Positions 17,159 to 26,529 of a stretch of 64,000 bases of DNA are shown here, in pieces. Each line of letters opens with the position of its first letter. Positions within the stretch are counted from its first letter, which is position 1. Below the pieces are notes generated by a model. That model ran no database searches. It was not told the DNA's origin and was given only the letters and a program-made list of their open reading frames with translations. Made by a program: the position numbers and the translations under genes. The stretch comes from Thermocatellispora tengchongensis (lineage in GTDB: Bacteria; Actinomycetota; Actinomycetes; Streptosporangiales; Streptosporangiaceae), in NCBI RefSeq assembly GCF_014202315.1, contig NZ_JACHGN010000008.1, positions 1 through 64,000 on the forward strand, in the 5' to 3' direction.

Positions 17159-18820
17159 ATGGCCGGTTTGTCGCGCATGGGGGAGGGGCCGTCCCGGCGT
17201 ACGGTGCTGCGGCTGGGCGGCGGCGTGGCGCTGCTCGTCGCGGCCGGGTTCACGAACGCCTGCGCGGCCGGGACCAAGGCCGGGCAGCCCGAGGGCGCCG
17301 CCTCGGAGACCGCGCCGGGCGGGGCCGCCGGCGGCACGCTGCGGATCGCGGTCAGCAGCTACCTGAGCAGCTGGGACCAGGACTTCGTCGGGTTCGACCT
17401 GACCGCGCTCATGCTGTACAAGAACGTCTTCCCCTACATGATCGACTACGGGGTGAAGTCCGTCGGCGGCGGGCAGATCCTCGACACCGGCGCCATCGGC
17501 CCGGCGTTCGCCGAGTCGTTCGAGCCCGACGCCGGCAACAAGGTCTGGACTCTGAAGCTGCGCAAGGGCGTCAAGTGGGCCAGCGGCAACGAGATGACCG
17601 CGCACGACGTGAAGTGGTCCAAGGACCGCGCGTTCGCCGCGCAGGCCAACGTCGCCGGCATCTATCGGCTGATCGGGCTGACCAAGGCCGACCAGGTGGA
17701 GGTCGTGGACGACTACACCGTCCGCTTCCACCAGGAGTTCGCCAGCGCGCTCACCCGGCAGATCCAGGCCATCTCCCTGTACGTGTTCGACTCGGTGGAG
17801 GCCAAGAAGCACGCCACGGACGCCGACCCCTGGGCCAAGGAGTGGTTCGCCAAGAACCCGCAGGCCGGCGGCTACTTCAACGTGGAGAAGGCCACCCAGG
17901 GGCAGGAGATCGTGCTCACCGCCAACCCGGGCTACCCCGGGCCCGACGCTCCCAAGACCGGCACGATCCGGCTCATGGTGGTGCCCGCCGCGGCCAACCA
18001 GCGGCTCCAGCTCCAGAACGGCGACATCGACATCGCGCTCGGCATCGGCAGGCGCGACATCAAGGACCTCAAGAGCGCCGAGGGCATCAAGGTCATCTCC
18101 GCGCCGAGCAACAACCAGGTCGCGATCCAGATGTCGGTGACGACCGCGCCGTTCGACGACGTCAAGGTACGGCAGGCGCTGGCGTACGCGGTGCCGTACG
18201 AGCAGATCATCCAGAACGTGTACGGCGGCGACGCCCGCCCGGCCAAGAGCGTGGTCCCGCTGGACATGCCCGGCTACGCCGAGACCGGCTACCCCTACGT
18301 TCACGACACCGCCAAGGCCAGGGAACTGCTCGGCGGGCGCACCATCCAGTCCGAGCTGGTGTTCCAGACCGACAACGAGGAGCAGCAGCAGATCGCGGTG
18401 CTGGTGCAGAGCGAGGCCAAGAAGGCGGGCATCGAGCTGAAACTGGCCCCGCTCGACCCGGCCACCCTGGCCGAGCGCCGGGAGAAGAAGAACATCCCGC
18501 TGCAGATCACCTCGGGCCAGTTGTGGGTGAACGACGTGGAGTACATGCTCGGCACCAGCTTCACCAAGGGCGCCGCGCTGAACTACTCCAACTACGTCAA
18601 CGACGAGATCGAGGAGATCTTCGACAAGTCGCACACCACGATCGAGGAGGCCGAGCGGCTCAAGCTGTGGGCCCGGGTCCAGGAGATCCTGGCCGAGGAC
18701 ACCCCCTGGGTGATGATCTGCCAGCCCAACTTCAACCTGCCCGTGCGCGAGGAGGTCGCGGGCTGGGTGGAACCCATGGACGGCCTGGCCCGCCTCCGCT
18801 ACCTCACGGTCACCAAATGA
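17159..18820 (+). CDS. ABC transporter substrate-binding protein, family 5 (peptide/opine/nickel type)
   Basis: A 553-residue extracytoplasmic solute-binding protein that delivers its ligand to the permeases encoded next. The N-terminus has a twin-arginine motif SRRTVLRLG and a hydrophobic run ending TNAC, giving a probable Tat-exported lipoprotein with the lipid-bearing Cys at about 35 (the lipobox is imperfect). The SBP_bac_5 fold follows, with FVGFDLTALMLYKNVFPYMI, the hinge region YTVRFHQEFASALTRQIQAI, and VRQALAYAVPYEQI. The ATG at 17159 follows GGAGGG by 5 nt; an upstream TTG is less likely. The gene opens an operon that runs to 29883. Ligand is unknown; the downstream amidohydrolases suggest a cyclic amide, hydantoin or small peptide. 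Confidence 0.9.
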   Translation: MAGLSRMGEGPSRRTVLRLGGGVALLVAAGFTNACAAGTKAGQPEGAASETAPGGAAGGTLRIAVSSYLSSWDQDFVGFDLTALMLYKNVFPYMIDYGVKSVGGGQILDTGAIGPAFAESFEPDAGNKVWTLKLRKGVKWASGNEMTAHDVKWSKDRAFAAQANVAGIYRLIGLTKADQVEVVDDYTVRFHQEFASALTRQIQAISLYVFDSVEAKKHATDADPWAKEWFAKNPQAGGYFNVEKATQGQEIVLTANPGYPGPDAPKTGTIRLMVVPAAANQRLQLQNGDIDIALGIGRRDIKDLKSAEGIKVISAPSNNQVAIQMSVTTAPFDDVKVRQALAYAVPYEQIIQNVYGGDARPAKSVVPLDMPGYAETGYPYVHDTAKARELLGGRTIQSELVFQTDNEEQQQIAVLVQSEAKKAGIELKLAPLDPATLAERREKKNIPLQITSGQLWVNDVEYMLGTSFTKGAALNYSNYVNDEIEEIFDKSHTTIEEAERLKLWARVQEILAEDTPWVMICQPNFNLPVREEVAGWVEPMDGLARLRYLTVTK

Positions 18821-18981
18821 CCCCGCACGAAACGACCGCGCGCCGCGTGAGCGGGGGCCGAGTGAGCACACGCCGAGTGACCGCGCGTGGGGTGAACGCG
18901 CGTGATGCGAGCGCGGTCCGAATGCCCGCGCGCCGGGTGACCGCGTACTTGATGAGCGCGGTCATGAGTGCGGTGGGCTGA
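18817..18981 (+). other. Repeat-rich spacer ORF between binding protein and first permease
   Basis: An ATG at 18817 overlaps the stop of the binding-protein gene (ATGA) and opens 54 codons ending at 18981, 6 nt before the permease start. The product has a rough five-residue period (RVSTR, RVTAR, GVNAR, RMPAR, RVTAY), i.e. a degenerate 15-bp tandem repeat. It is probably expanded spacer DNA that stayed open to keep translation coupled, rather than a functional peptide. Confidence 0.5.
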
Positions 18982-18987
18982 GCGCTC

Positions 18988-20001
18988 ATGCGTGTGCTCC
19001 GTTTCCTTCTGCGTCGCCTGCTTCAGCTCCTCCCGGTGCTGCTCGGCGTCGTCGTGTTGACGTTTCTGCTGGTCAGGGTGCTGCCCGGGGATCCGATCCG
19101 GACCATTCTCGGGCCCAACGCCACCGCCGAGGACGCCGCGGCGGCGCGGGCCCGCTACGGGTTGGACCAGCCGGTGTGGCGGCAGTTCCTGGACTACCTG
19201 GGCGGGCTGGTCACCGGCGATCTGGGCACCTCGATCCAGAGCGGCGCCCCGGTGGCCGGTGAGCTGGCGGTGCGGATCGGGCCGACGCTGGAGCTGGTGG
19301 TGATCGCGCTGGCGCTGGCCCTGGTGGTGGCGACGGCGCTGGGGATCTGGTCGGCGCGCCGGGCGGGGCGTTTCGGCGACCACACGGTGCGGATCGCGGC
19401 CCTGGTCGGCAACTCGCTGCCGGAGTTCTGGCTCGGCCTGGTGCTGGTGCTGCTCGGGTACAGCGTGCTGGGCTGGGCGCCCGCGCCGAGCGGGCGGGTC
19501 GATCCCGACACCGACCTGAGCCTGCTCACCGGCGCCGACCTGCTCGACGCCGCGCTCACCGGCAACGGGCCCGCGTTCGTCTCGGCGCTGCACCACCTGA
19601 TGCTGCCGGTGCTCACGCTGGCGATCGTGATCGTGGCGCCGCTGCTGCGCAGCGTGCGGGCCTCGGCGCTGGAGGTGCTGGCCTCCGAGGCGTACGCGGC
19701 GGCCGAGGCGCACGGCCTGCGCGGCCGGCTGCTGCTGCGCGGCTACCTGCTGCGCGCCACCCTGGTGCGCCTGCCCGCCCTGGCCGCCCTGGTCTTCGGC
19801 TTCGCGATCGGATCGACGGTGCTGATCGAGTACGTGTTCTCCTGGCAGGGCTTCGGCCAGTGGGCGCTGCGCGGCCTGCTCTACCGCGACTACCCGGTGG
19901 TCCAGGCGTCGGTGCTGCTGATCGCGCTGTTCTACGTGGTGGTGTTCCTGATCGCCGACGTCGTGCACGCGGCGCTGGACCCGAGGGTGCGCATCTCATG
20001 A
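18988..20001 (+). CDS. ABC transporter permease (DppB/OppB type)
   Basis: A 337-residue integral membrane permease with an N-terminal helix (LLRRLLQLLPVLLGVVVLTFLL, positions about 4-27) and the DppB signature VRVLPGDPIRTILGPNATAED. It has five further membrane segments. The cytoplasmic EAA loop is in the region EAYAAAEAHGLRGRLLLRGY, which docks to the ATPase. It pairs with the downstream DppC-type permease, whose ATG overlaps this stop (ATGA), so they are translationally coupled in equal amounts. Confidence 0.93.
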   Translation: MRVLRFLLRRLLQLLPVLLGVVVLTFLLVRVLPGDPIRTILGPNATAEDAAAARARYGLDQPVWRQFLDYLGGLVTGDLGTSIQSGAPVAGELAVRIGPTLELVVIALALALVVATALGIWSARRAGRFGDHTVRIAALVGNSLPEFWLGLVLVLLGYSVLGWAPAPSGRVDPDTDLSLLTGADLLDAALTGNGPAFVSALHHLMLPVLTLAIVIVAPLLRSVRASALEVLASEAYAAAEAHGLRGRLLLRGYLLRATLVRLPALAALVFGFAIGSTVLIEYVFSWQGFGQWALRGLLYRDYPVVQASVLLIALFYVVVFLIADVVHAALDPRVRIS

Positions 20002-20822
20002 CAAAAGACCTCAGGTTCGCCTCGTCGCTGATCGTCACGGGGTCGGTCATCCTCGCGGTGGTGGTGCTGGCCGCGCTGCTCGCGCCGCTGCTGACCGGCT
20101 GGGGGCCGGAGGAGATCGACCCGGCCGCCCCGCTGGCCGCGCCCGGCGGCGCCCACCTGCTCGGCACCGACCTCAACGGCATGGACGTGTGGAGCCGCGT
20201 GCTGTACGCCGCCCGGCTCGACCTGGGCGTCGCGGTGGTGGCGGTCGCGCTCGCGGTCGTCGCGGGCAGCCTGCTCGGGCTGGTCGCCGGCTACTGGGGC
20301 GGCTGGGCGGACGACGTGCTCATGCGCGTGGTGGACGTGTTCCAGGCGTTCCCCACCTTCATCCTGGCGCTGGCGGTGGCCGCGCTGTTCGGCGGCGGGA
20401 CGCTCAACCTGGTGGCCGTGATCGCCCTGGTGAACGCCCCGGCGTACGCGCGGCTGGTGCGCGCCGAGGTCCGCTCGATCCGCGAGCTGCCCTACATCGA
20501 GGCCGCCCGCACCTCCGGCGCCCCGCCCTGGGGGATCCTGTGGCGGCACGTGCTGCCCAACAGCCTCACCCCCGTGCGCGTCATCGCCCCGCTCAACTGC
20601 GGCTGGGCCATGCTCACCCTGGCCGGGCTGTCGTTCCTGGGGCTGGGCGTGCCGGTGCCGGGCGCGGAATGGGGCGCGATGATCAGCCTGGGCACCGCCG
20701 ACGTGGTGGCCGGGCGGTGGTGGACCTCGGTGCCGCCGGGACTGTTCCTGCTGGTGTGCGTGCTCGGCTTCAGCCTCCTCGGCGAGGGGCTGCAGGAGCG
20801 CGCCGACGCGGTGCGGAGGTGA
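19998..20822 (+). CDS. ABC transporter permease (DppC/OppC type)
   Basis: A 274-residue membrane permease. It contains HLLGTDLNGMDVWSRVLYAAR, the DppC family signature, six membrane segments, and the EAA loop IEAARTSGAPPWGILWRHVL contacting the ATPase. The start at 19998 overlaps the previous stop by 4 nt. A much longer in-frame open stretch upstream of it is only an artefact of the overlapping gene. It forms the transport channel with the preceding DppB-type subunit. Confidence 0.93.
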   Translation: MTKDLRFASSLIVTGSVILAVVVLAALLAPLLTGWGPEEIDPAAPLAAPGGAHLLGTDLNGMDVWSRVLYAARLDLGVAVVAVALAVVAGSLLGLVAGYWGGWADDVLMRVVDVFQAFPTFILALAVAALFGGGTLNLVAVIALVNAPAYARLVRAEVRSIRELPYIEAARTSGAPPWGILWRHVLPNSLTPVRVIAPLNCGWAMLTLAGLSFLGLGVPVPGAEWGAMISLGTADVVAGRWWTSVPPGLFLLVCVLGFSLLGEGLQERADAVRR

Positions 20823-20829
20823 CGGCGCC

Positions 20830-22824
20830 ATGACCCTGCTGTCCGTCGAGGACCTGTCGGTGCTGATCCGGCGCCCCGGGCACGAGGTGGCCGCGCTCAG
20901 CGGCGTGCACCTGCACGTCGAGGCGGGCGAGGTCGTCGGCCTGGTGGGCGAGAGCGGCGGCGGCAAGAGCATGGTCGCCCGGTCGGTGGTCGGACTGCTG
21001 CCCGCCGGCGCGCGGGCCACCGGCCGGGTGCTGTTCGACGGCGCGGACGTGCTCACCATGGACCCCGCCGCGCTCCAGGCGCACCGGGGCCGCGGCGCCG
21101 CGCTGTGCTTCCAGAACCCGCGCGGCGCGCTCAGCCCCACCAGGACGGTCGGCGCCCAGCTCACCGACCGGCTGCGCACCCACCGCGGCATGGACCGCGA
21201 CCGGGCGCGCGAGGTCGCCGCCGAGCTGTTCGAGTCGGTCGGCATCCGCAGCCCGCGCCGCCGCCTGGACGCCTACCCGCACGAGCTGTCCGGCGGCATG
21301 GCCCAGCGCGTGATGATCTCCCTGGCCACGGGCTGCGCGCCGGGCCTGCTGATCGCCGACGAGCCCACCACCGGGCTCGACGTCACGCTGACCGGCGAGA
21401 TCCTGAACCGGTTCCGCGCCGCCGCCAACACCGAGGGCCGGGGCGTGCTGCTCATCTCGCACGACCTCGCCTCCATCGCCCAGGTGTGCGACCGGGTGGT
21501 CGTGCTGTACGCGGGCACCGTCGTGGAGAGCGGCCCGGCCGCCCAGGTGCTCGGCGAGCCCGCGCACCCGTACACGCGGGCCCTGCTCCGCTCGGTCCCC
21601 GACCTGGGCGGACGGCCGGTGACCGCGACCCCGGGCGCGATGCCGCTGTTGCGCGAGCCGCCCGCGGCCTGCCCGTTCGCGCCGCGCTGCGCGCACGCCA
21701 CCGGGGAGTGCGCCGCCGGGCGTCCCGAGCCGGCCGCCCTGGCCGCCGACTGGACCGCCGCCTGCTTCCACCCCCAGACCGCGCCCCTGGCCGGGACCGG
21801 GACGCGGATCGCCGAGCGGCGGGAGCGGGCGTCCGGAGGCGGCGCCGAGCCGCAGGTCGTGGCCCGCGTGCGGGACGCGCACGTCGTGTACCGGGGCCGG
21901 TTCGGCGGGGCCGGGCACCACGCGTTGCGCGGGGTGAGCCTGAGCGTCGCGGCCGGGGAGGCCGTGGGCGTCGTGGGCGAGAGCGGGTGCGGCAAGAGCA
22001 CCCTCGCCCGGCTCATGCTCGGCCTGGTCGCGCCCGCGAGCGGTGGCGTGGAGCTGGCCGGGCGGCCGCTGGCCGAGGTGCGCGGCCGGGAGCTGCGCAG
22101 GCTGCGCACGCGCGCCCAGCTCGTCTTCCAGGACCCGATCGGCTCGCTCAGCCCCCGGCGCACGGTCGCCGACGCCATAGCCGAGCCGCTGCGCGCGGCG
22201 GGCGTGGGCCCGGCGGAGCGCGCCGAGCGGGTGGCGAAGGCGCTGGACCGCATGGAGCTGGACCGCTCCATGCTCACCCGCCGTCCGCACGAGCTGTCGG
22301 GCGGGCAGGCGCAGCGGGTCGGCATCGCCCGCGCCCTGGTGGGCGAGCCCGACCTGATCGTCTTCGACGAGCCGACCTCCGCCCTCGACGTGACCGTGCA
22401 GGCGCAGATCCTGGAGGTGATCGCCGGCGTCGCCCGCGACTCCGCGCGCGGCTCGGTGTTCATCTCCCACGACCTGGCCACCGTACGCGGCTTCTGCGAC
22501 CGGGTGGTGGTGCTCTACCTGGGCAGGATCGTCGAGGAGGGCCCGGTGGAGCAGGTGTTCGGCGACCCGCGCCATCCGTACACGCGGGCGCTGCTGTCCG
22601 GCGCGCCGAGCCTGGGCGACGGCTTCGCCGGGCCGAGGGTGGAACTGACCAGGGACCTGGAGGAGGCGGAGGCCGGCGGCGGGTGCCCGCTCGCGCCGCG
22701 CTGCCCCTTCGCGACCCCCGAGTGCCGCGAGGGGGAGCCGGAGCTCCTGGCGTACGGCGGCATGCCCGGCCGCGTCGCATGCCGCCGGGTGGACGAGATA
22801 CCCGCGCTGTTGGAGAGGCTGTGA
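20830..22824 (+). CDS. Double ABC ATPase (fused DppD-DppF type)
   Basis: A 664-residue cytoplasmic ATPase holding both nucleotide-binding domains that are usually separate. Domain 1 has Walker A GESGGGKS (about 40-47), signature LSGGMAQRV and Walker B LLIADEPTTGLD. Domain 2 has Walker A GESGCGKS, signature LSGGQAQRVGIARAL and Walker B LIVFDEPTSALD. Each half ends with the oligopeptide-transporter tail carrying CPFAPRCAHA or CPLAPRCPFA cysteine clusters, which in relatives can bind an iron-sulfur cluster. It starts 8 nt after the permease stop and ends 1 nt before the HyuA start. Confidence 0.94.
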   Translation: MTLLSVEDLSVLIRRPGHEVAALSGVHLHVEAGEVVGLVGESGGGKSMVARSVVGLLPAGARATGRVLFDGADVLTMDPAALQAHRGRGAALCFQNPRGALSPTRTVGAQLTDRLRTHRGMDRDRAREVAAELFESVGIRSPRRRLDAYPHELSGGMAQRVMISLATGCAPGLLIADEPTTGLDVTLTGEILNRFRAAANTEGRGVLLISHDLASIAQVCDRVVVLYAGTVVESGPAAQVLGEPAHPYTRALLRSVPDLGGRPVTATPGAMPLLREPPAACPFAPRCAHATGECAAGRPEPAALAADWTAACFHPQTAPLAGTGTRIAERRERASGGGAEPQVVARVRDAHVVYRGRFGGAGHHALRGVSLSVAAGEAVGVVGESGCGKSTLARLMLGLVAPASGGVELAGRPLAEVRGRELRRLRTRAQLVFQDPIGSLSPRRTVADAIAEPLRAAGVGPAERAERVAKALDRMELDRSMLTRRPHELSGGQAQRVGIARALVGEPDLIVFDEPTSALDVTVQAQILEVIAGVARDSARGSVFISHDLATVRGFCDRVVVLYLGRIVEEGPVEQVFGDPRHPYTRALLSGAPSLGDGFAGPRVELTRDLEEAEAGGGCPLAPRCPFATPECREGEPELLAYGGMPGRVACRRVDEIPALLERL

Positions 22825-22825
22825 C

Positions 22826-24868
22826 ATGACCCACCTGAGGCTGGCCGTCGACATCGGCGGCACCTTCGTGGACGCGATGGAGCTGGACACCCGCACCGGA
22901 GAGGTCCGCTTCCGCAAGGCGTCCACGACCCCGGCCCGGCCCTGGGAGGGCGTGCTCGACGCCGTCTCCGCGCTCGGCACCGACCTGGCCGAGGCGGAGC
23001 TGTTCATCCACGGCACCACCCTGGGGCTGAACGCGGTGCTGGAGCGGCGCGGCGAGCCGACCGGGCTGATCACCAACGACGGCTTCCGCGACATCTTCCT
23101 GATCGGCCGCGGCAACGTGCCCTCCGACCACATGTACGACTTCCAGTACCAGCGCCCGCCGAGCCTGCTGCGCCGCCGCCACACCGCCGGGGTGCGCGGC
23201 CGGCTCGACTACAAGGGCCGCGTGGTCGAGGAGCTGGATCTGGACGGCGTGCGGGCCGCCGCGCGCACCCTGGTCGAGGAGCACGGCGTGGTCTCGATCG
23301 CGGTGTGCTTCCTGCACTCCTTCCTCGACCCGGCCCACGAGCGGGAGGCGGCGCGGGTCATCCGCGAGGCGTACCCGGACGTGACCGTGTCGATCTCCAC
23401 CGACATCGTCCGGGAGTACCGCGAGTACGAGCGCACCAGCACCACCGTCCTGGACGCCTACATCCGCCCGATCTTCGAGCGGTACGTGGACGAGCTGGAG
23501 CGCGGCCTGGCCGAGCGCGGCTTCGCCGGCCGGTTCCTGATCATGCGCTCCGGCGGCGGCTCGATGACGTCCGCGGTGGCCAAGACCTCGCCCACGCACA
23601 CCGTGCTGTCCGGCCCCGCGGGCGGGATCGTGGGCGCGGCGCACATCGCCGGGGAGCTGGGCCGGCGCGACCTGCTCACCTTCGACATCGGCGGCACCTC
23701 GCTGGACGCGTGCATGATCGAGCGGGGCGCGGCCGTCGCGGCGTACGAGGCGCAGCTCGAACACTTCCCGCTGCTCATCCCCACCTACGACATCCGCACG
23801 ATCGGGGCGGGCGGCGGCTCGATCGCCTGGCTGGAGCGCGGCCTGCTCAAGGTGGGCCCGCACAGCGCCGGGGCCGACCCCGGCCCGGTCTGCTACGGCC
23901 GCGGCGGCACCCGGCCGACCGTCACCGACGCGGCCGTGGTGCTCGGTTTCGTCGATCCGGCCCGCTTCCTCGGCGGCGACATGGCCCTGCACGCCGACGC
24001 CGCCCGCGAGGCGCTGCGGGAGCAGATCGCCGAGCCGCTGGGGCTGAGCCCGGTGGCCGCGGCGGCGGGCGTGTTCGACGTGCTGCTGGCCAAGACCGTG
24101 GGCGCGGTGCGCCAGATCACCGTGGAGCGCGGGCACGACCCGCGCGGGTTCTCCCTGCTCGCCTTCGGCGGCGCCGGGCCGCTGCTCGCCCCGCTGCTGG
24201 CCGCCGAGATGGGCATCGGCGAGGTGATCGTGCCGTTCGCTCCGTCGGGGTTCTCGGCCTGGGGCATGCTCAGCGCCGACATCGTGGACGACTTCTCCCG
24301 CACGGTCATGGCGACCCTGGACGACGCCGACCTGGAGGACCTGGAGTCGCGGTTCAAGGACATCGAGGCCGAGGCCGTGGCCTCGCTGGAGGGACAGGAC
24401 GTGCCGCCTGACCGGATGGTGCTGGAGCGCCAGTTCGAGCTGCGCTACCTGGGCCAGGAGCACTCGCTGATCGTCACCGCGGGCGGCGCCCTGGACCGCG
24501 CGGCGATCCGGCGCGCCTTCGAGGAGACCCACCTGGCCCGCTACGGCCACGCCATGGACAACCCGCTGCAGATCCTCAACCTGCGGGTGCGCGGCATCGG
24601 CCGCACGGCCCGGCCCGAGCTGGTCACCCGGCCGCCGGGCGACGGCGATCCGGGGCGGGCGCTGCTCGGCCGGCGCGAGGCGTACGACTTCGGCGCGCGC
24701 GCCGTCGTCCCGTTCGACGTCTACGACCGGGCGCTGCTGGAGCCGGGCGACGCGTTCGCCGGCCCCGCCCTGGTGGACGAGGGCACCTCCACCACGGTGG
24801 TGCCCTCCGGGCAGCGGGTCGAGGTCGATCCGCACGGCTACCTGCTGGTGACGGGGGTGACGGCGTGA
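22826..24868 (+). CDS. Hydantoinase/oxoprolinase A subunit (HyuA type)
   Basis: A 680-residue ATP-dependent amide-ring hydrolase subunit. The N-terminal domain carries the sugar-kinase-like phosphate motif DIGGTFVDAMELD (about 9-21) and IHGTTLGLNAVLERRG. The central part has RSGGGSMTS, LSGPAGGIVGAAHI and FDIGGTSLDACMI, the family ATP-binding blocks, and the C-terminus is the HyuA-C beta domain. These enzymes open 5-oxoproline, hydantoin or related rings with ATP, or carboxylate ketones, in complex with a B subunit. Genes for two B-type subunits follow immediately, the first overlapping by 4 nt (GTGA). Confidence 0.93.
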   Translation: MTHLRLAVDIGGTFVDAMELDTRTGEVRFRKASTTPARPWEGVLDAVSALGTDLAEAELFIHGTTLGLNAVLERRGEPTGLITNDGFRDIFLIGRGNVPSDHMYDFQYQRPPSLLRRRHTAGVRGRLDYKGRVVEELDLDGVRAAARTLVEEHGVVSIAVCFLHSFLDPAHEREAARVIREAYPDVTVSISTDIVREYREYERTSTTVLDAYIRPIFERYVDELERGLAERGFAGRFLIMRSGGGSMTSAVAKTSPTHTVLSGPAGGIVGAAHIAGELGRRDLLTFDIGGTSLDACMIERGAAVAAYEAQLEHFPLLIPTYDIRTIGAGGGSIAWLERGLLKVGPHSAGADPGPVCYGRGGTRPTVTDAAVVLGFVDPARFLGGDMALHADAAREALREQIAEPLGLSPVAAAAGVFDVLLAKTVGAVRQITVERGHDPRGFSLLAFGGAGPLLAPLLAAEMGIGEVIVPFAPSGFSAWGMLSADIVDDFSRTVMATLDDADLEDLESRFKDIEAEAVASLEGQDVPPDRMVLERQFELRYLGQEHSLIVTAGGALDRAAIRRAFEETHLARYGHAMDNPLQILNLRVRGIGRTARPELVTRPPGDGDPGRALLGRREAYDFGARAVVPFDVYDRALLEPGDAFAGPALVDEGTSTTVVPSGQRVEVDPHGYLLVTGVTA

Positions 24869-26529
24869 CCGGGCGGCTGGACGGGGCGACGGCGGAGGTC
24901 GTGCGCAGCTATCTGCTGGCCGCGGCCGAGGAGATGCGCGCGACGCTGATCCGCACGTCGTTCAACCCGGTGATCTACGAGGTGCACGACTTCGGCCTGT
25001 CCATGTACGACGCCGACCTGCGGCTGATCGCGGAGGCGACGGGGCTGACCTTCTTCCTCGGCGCCAACGACTTCTCCCTGCGCAAGGGCGTGGAGTACGT
25101 CGGGAAGGAGAACCTGCGGCCCGGCGACGTGGTGCTGCTGAACTACCCGTACTGGAACGCGGCCCACGCCTACGACGCGACGCTGTTCTCGCCGGTGTTC
25201 GACGGCGAGGACCTGGTCGGGTTCCTGTGCGTGCGGGCGCACTGGATGGACCTGGGCGCCAAGGACCCGGGCTACGTGCTCGACTCCACCGACATGCACC
25301 AGGAGGGGCTGATCTTCCCGGGCACCCGGGTGTTCACCGCCGGGGTCCCGAACAAGGAGATCATCGAGCTGATCCGGTTCAACTCCCGGATGCCCGACCT
25401 GGTGATCGGCGACCTGAACGCCCAGGTGGCCGCGCTGCGCACCGGCGAGCGCCGGTTCCTGGAGATCCTGGCCAAGTTCGGCCGCCCCACGGTGGAGGCG
25501 GCGGTGGAGCGCATGATCGAGGACGGCGAGGAGCGTACGCGCGCCGCCCTGGCCGCGCTGCCCCAGGGCACCTGGACCGCGGTGGACTGGCTGGACGACG
25601 ACGGCATCACCGACGAGCCGGTGCGGATGCAGGCCACGGTCACGATCGAGGACGGCACGTTCACCGTGGACTTCGCCGGCTCCTCGCCGGCCGTGACCGG
25701 GCCGATCAACATGCCGTTCGGCGCGACCGAGGCGATCTGCAAGGTGATCCTGAAGTCGCTCACCTCGCCCGACGAGCCGTCCAACCACGGCACGACCGTG
25801 CCGCTGCGGGTGCGCGCCGAGCCCGGCACGCTGTTCCACGCCGTCTACCCGCAGCCCACCTTCACGCTGTGGACCGGCATCGTCGCGGTCGAGCTGATCC
25901 TCAAGGCGCTGGCGCAGGGCATGCCGGACCGGCTGCCCGCCTCCTCCGGCGGCGACGTGCCCGGCTTCATGATGGTCGGCACCCACCCCGACACCGGCCA
26001 GATGTTCGCGGTGAGCAACAACGACGTCGTGGGCTGGGGCGCGACGGCCGCGCACGACGGCATGAACGCCGCCACCCACGTCTCCGGCAGCGCGGGCCGC
26101 ACCACGCCGATCGAGGTGATGGAGGCCAGGACCGGCATGTTCTTCGAGCGGGTGGAGATGCGCGCCGACTCCGGCGGCGCGGGCCGCCACCGCGGCGGCG
26201 TCGGCGTACGGCGGGACATCCGGTTCGTGACGCCCGGCGAGTTCCTGAGCGTCATCAAGAAGACCAAGGCGCGCCCGTGGGCGCTTGCCGGTGGCCACGA
26301 GCCGGAGCCGAACCAGGTCATCGTCTTCCCCGGCACCGAGCGCGAGCGGCGGGTCAGCACCAAACGGACGCGTGTCGAGCCGGGCGACCGGGTGACCCTG
26401 CTCACCGCGGGCGGCGGCGGGCACGGCGACCCGCGCGAGCGCGACCCCGAGGCCGTGCGCGAGGACGTCGCCGAGGGCTACGTCTCCCGCGAGGCCGCGC
26501 GGGAGGTCTACGGGGTGGAGGATGCCTGA
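24865..26529 (+). CDS. Hydantoinase B/oxoprolinase subunit, first copy (HyuB type)
   Basis: A 554-residue HyuB partner subunit. Conserved blocks are RTSFNPVIYEVHDFGLS near the N-terminus, GDVVLLNYPYWNAAHAYD, HWMDLGAKDPGYVLDST, the C-terminal RDIRFVTPGEFLSVIKKTK, and the glycine-rich end LLTAGGGGHGDPRERDPEAV. The GTG start at 24865 overlaps the HyuA stop. The next gene is a paralogue with long stretches of near-identical DNA, so this pair arose by tandem duplication. The short C-terminus ends YGVEDA, where the paralogue has a repeat tail. Confidence 0.93.
   Translation: MTGRLDGATAEVVRSYLLAAAEEMRATLIRTSFNPVIYEVHDFGLSMYDADLRLIAEATGLTFFLGANDFSLRKGVEYVGKENLRPGDVVLLNYPYWNAAHAYDATLFSPVFDGEDLVGFLCVRAHWMDLGAKDPGYVLDSTDMHQEGLIFPGTRVFTAGVPNKEIIELIRFNSRMPDLVIGDLNAQVAALRTGERRFLEILAKFGRPTVEAAVERMIEDGEERTRAALAALPQGTWTAVDWLDDDGITDEPVRMQATVTIEDGTFTVDFAGSSPAVTGPINMPFGATEAICKVILKSLTSPDEPSNHGTTVPLRVRAEPGTLFHAVYPQPTFTLWTGIVAVELILKALAQGMPDRLPASSGGDVPGFMMVGTHPDTGQMFAVSNNDVVGWGATAAHDGMNAATHVSGSAGRTTPIEVMEARTGMFFERVEMRADSGGAGRHRGGVGVRRDIRFVTPGEFLSVIKKTKARPWALAGGHEPEPNQVIVFPGTERERRVSTKRTRVEPGDRVTLLTAGGGGHGDPRERDPEAVREDVAEGYVSREAAREVYGVEDA

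Noticed and set aside
22460-24835. Long minus-strand open frame opposite ATPase/HyuA
   Set aside because: Shadow frame of the operon; no recognisable domain, no ribosome site, and both sense genes show strong family motifs.
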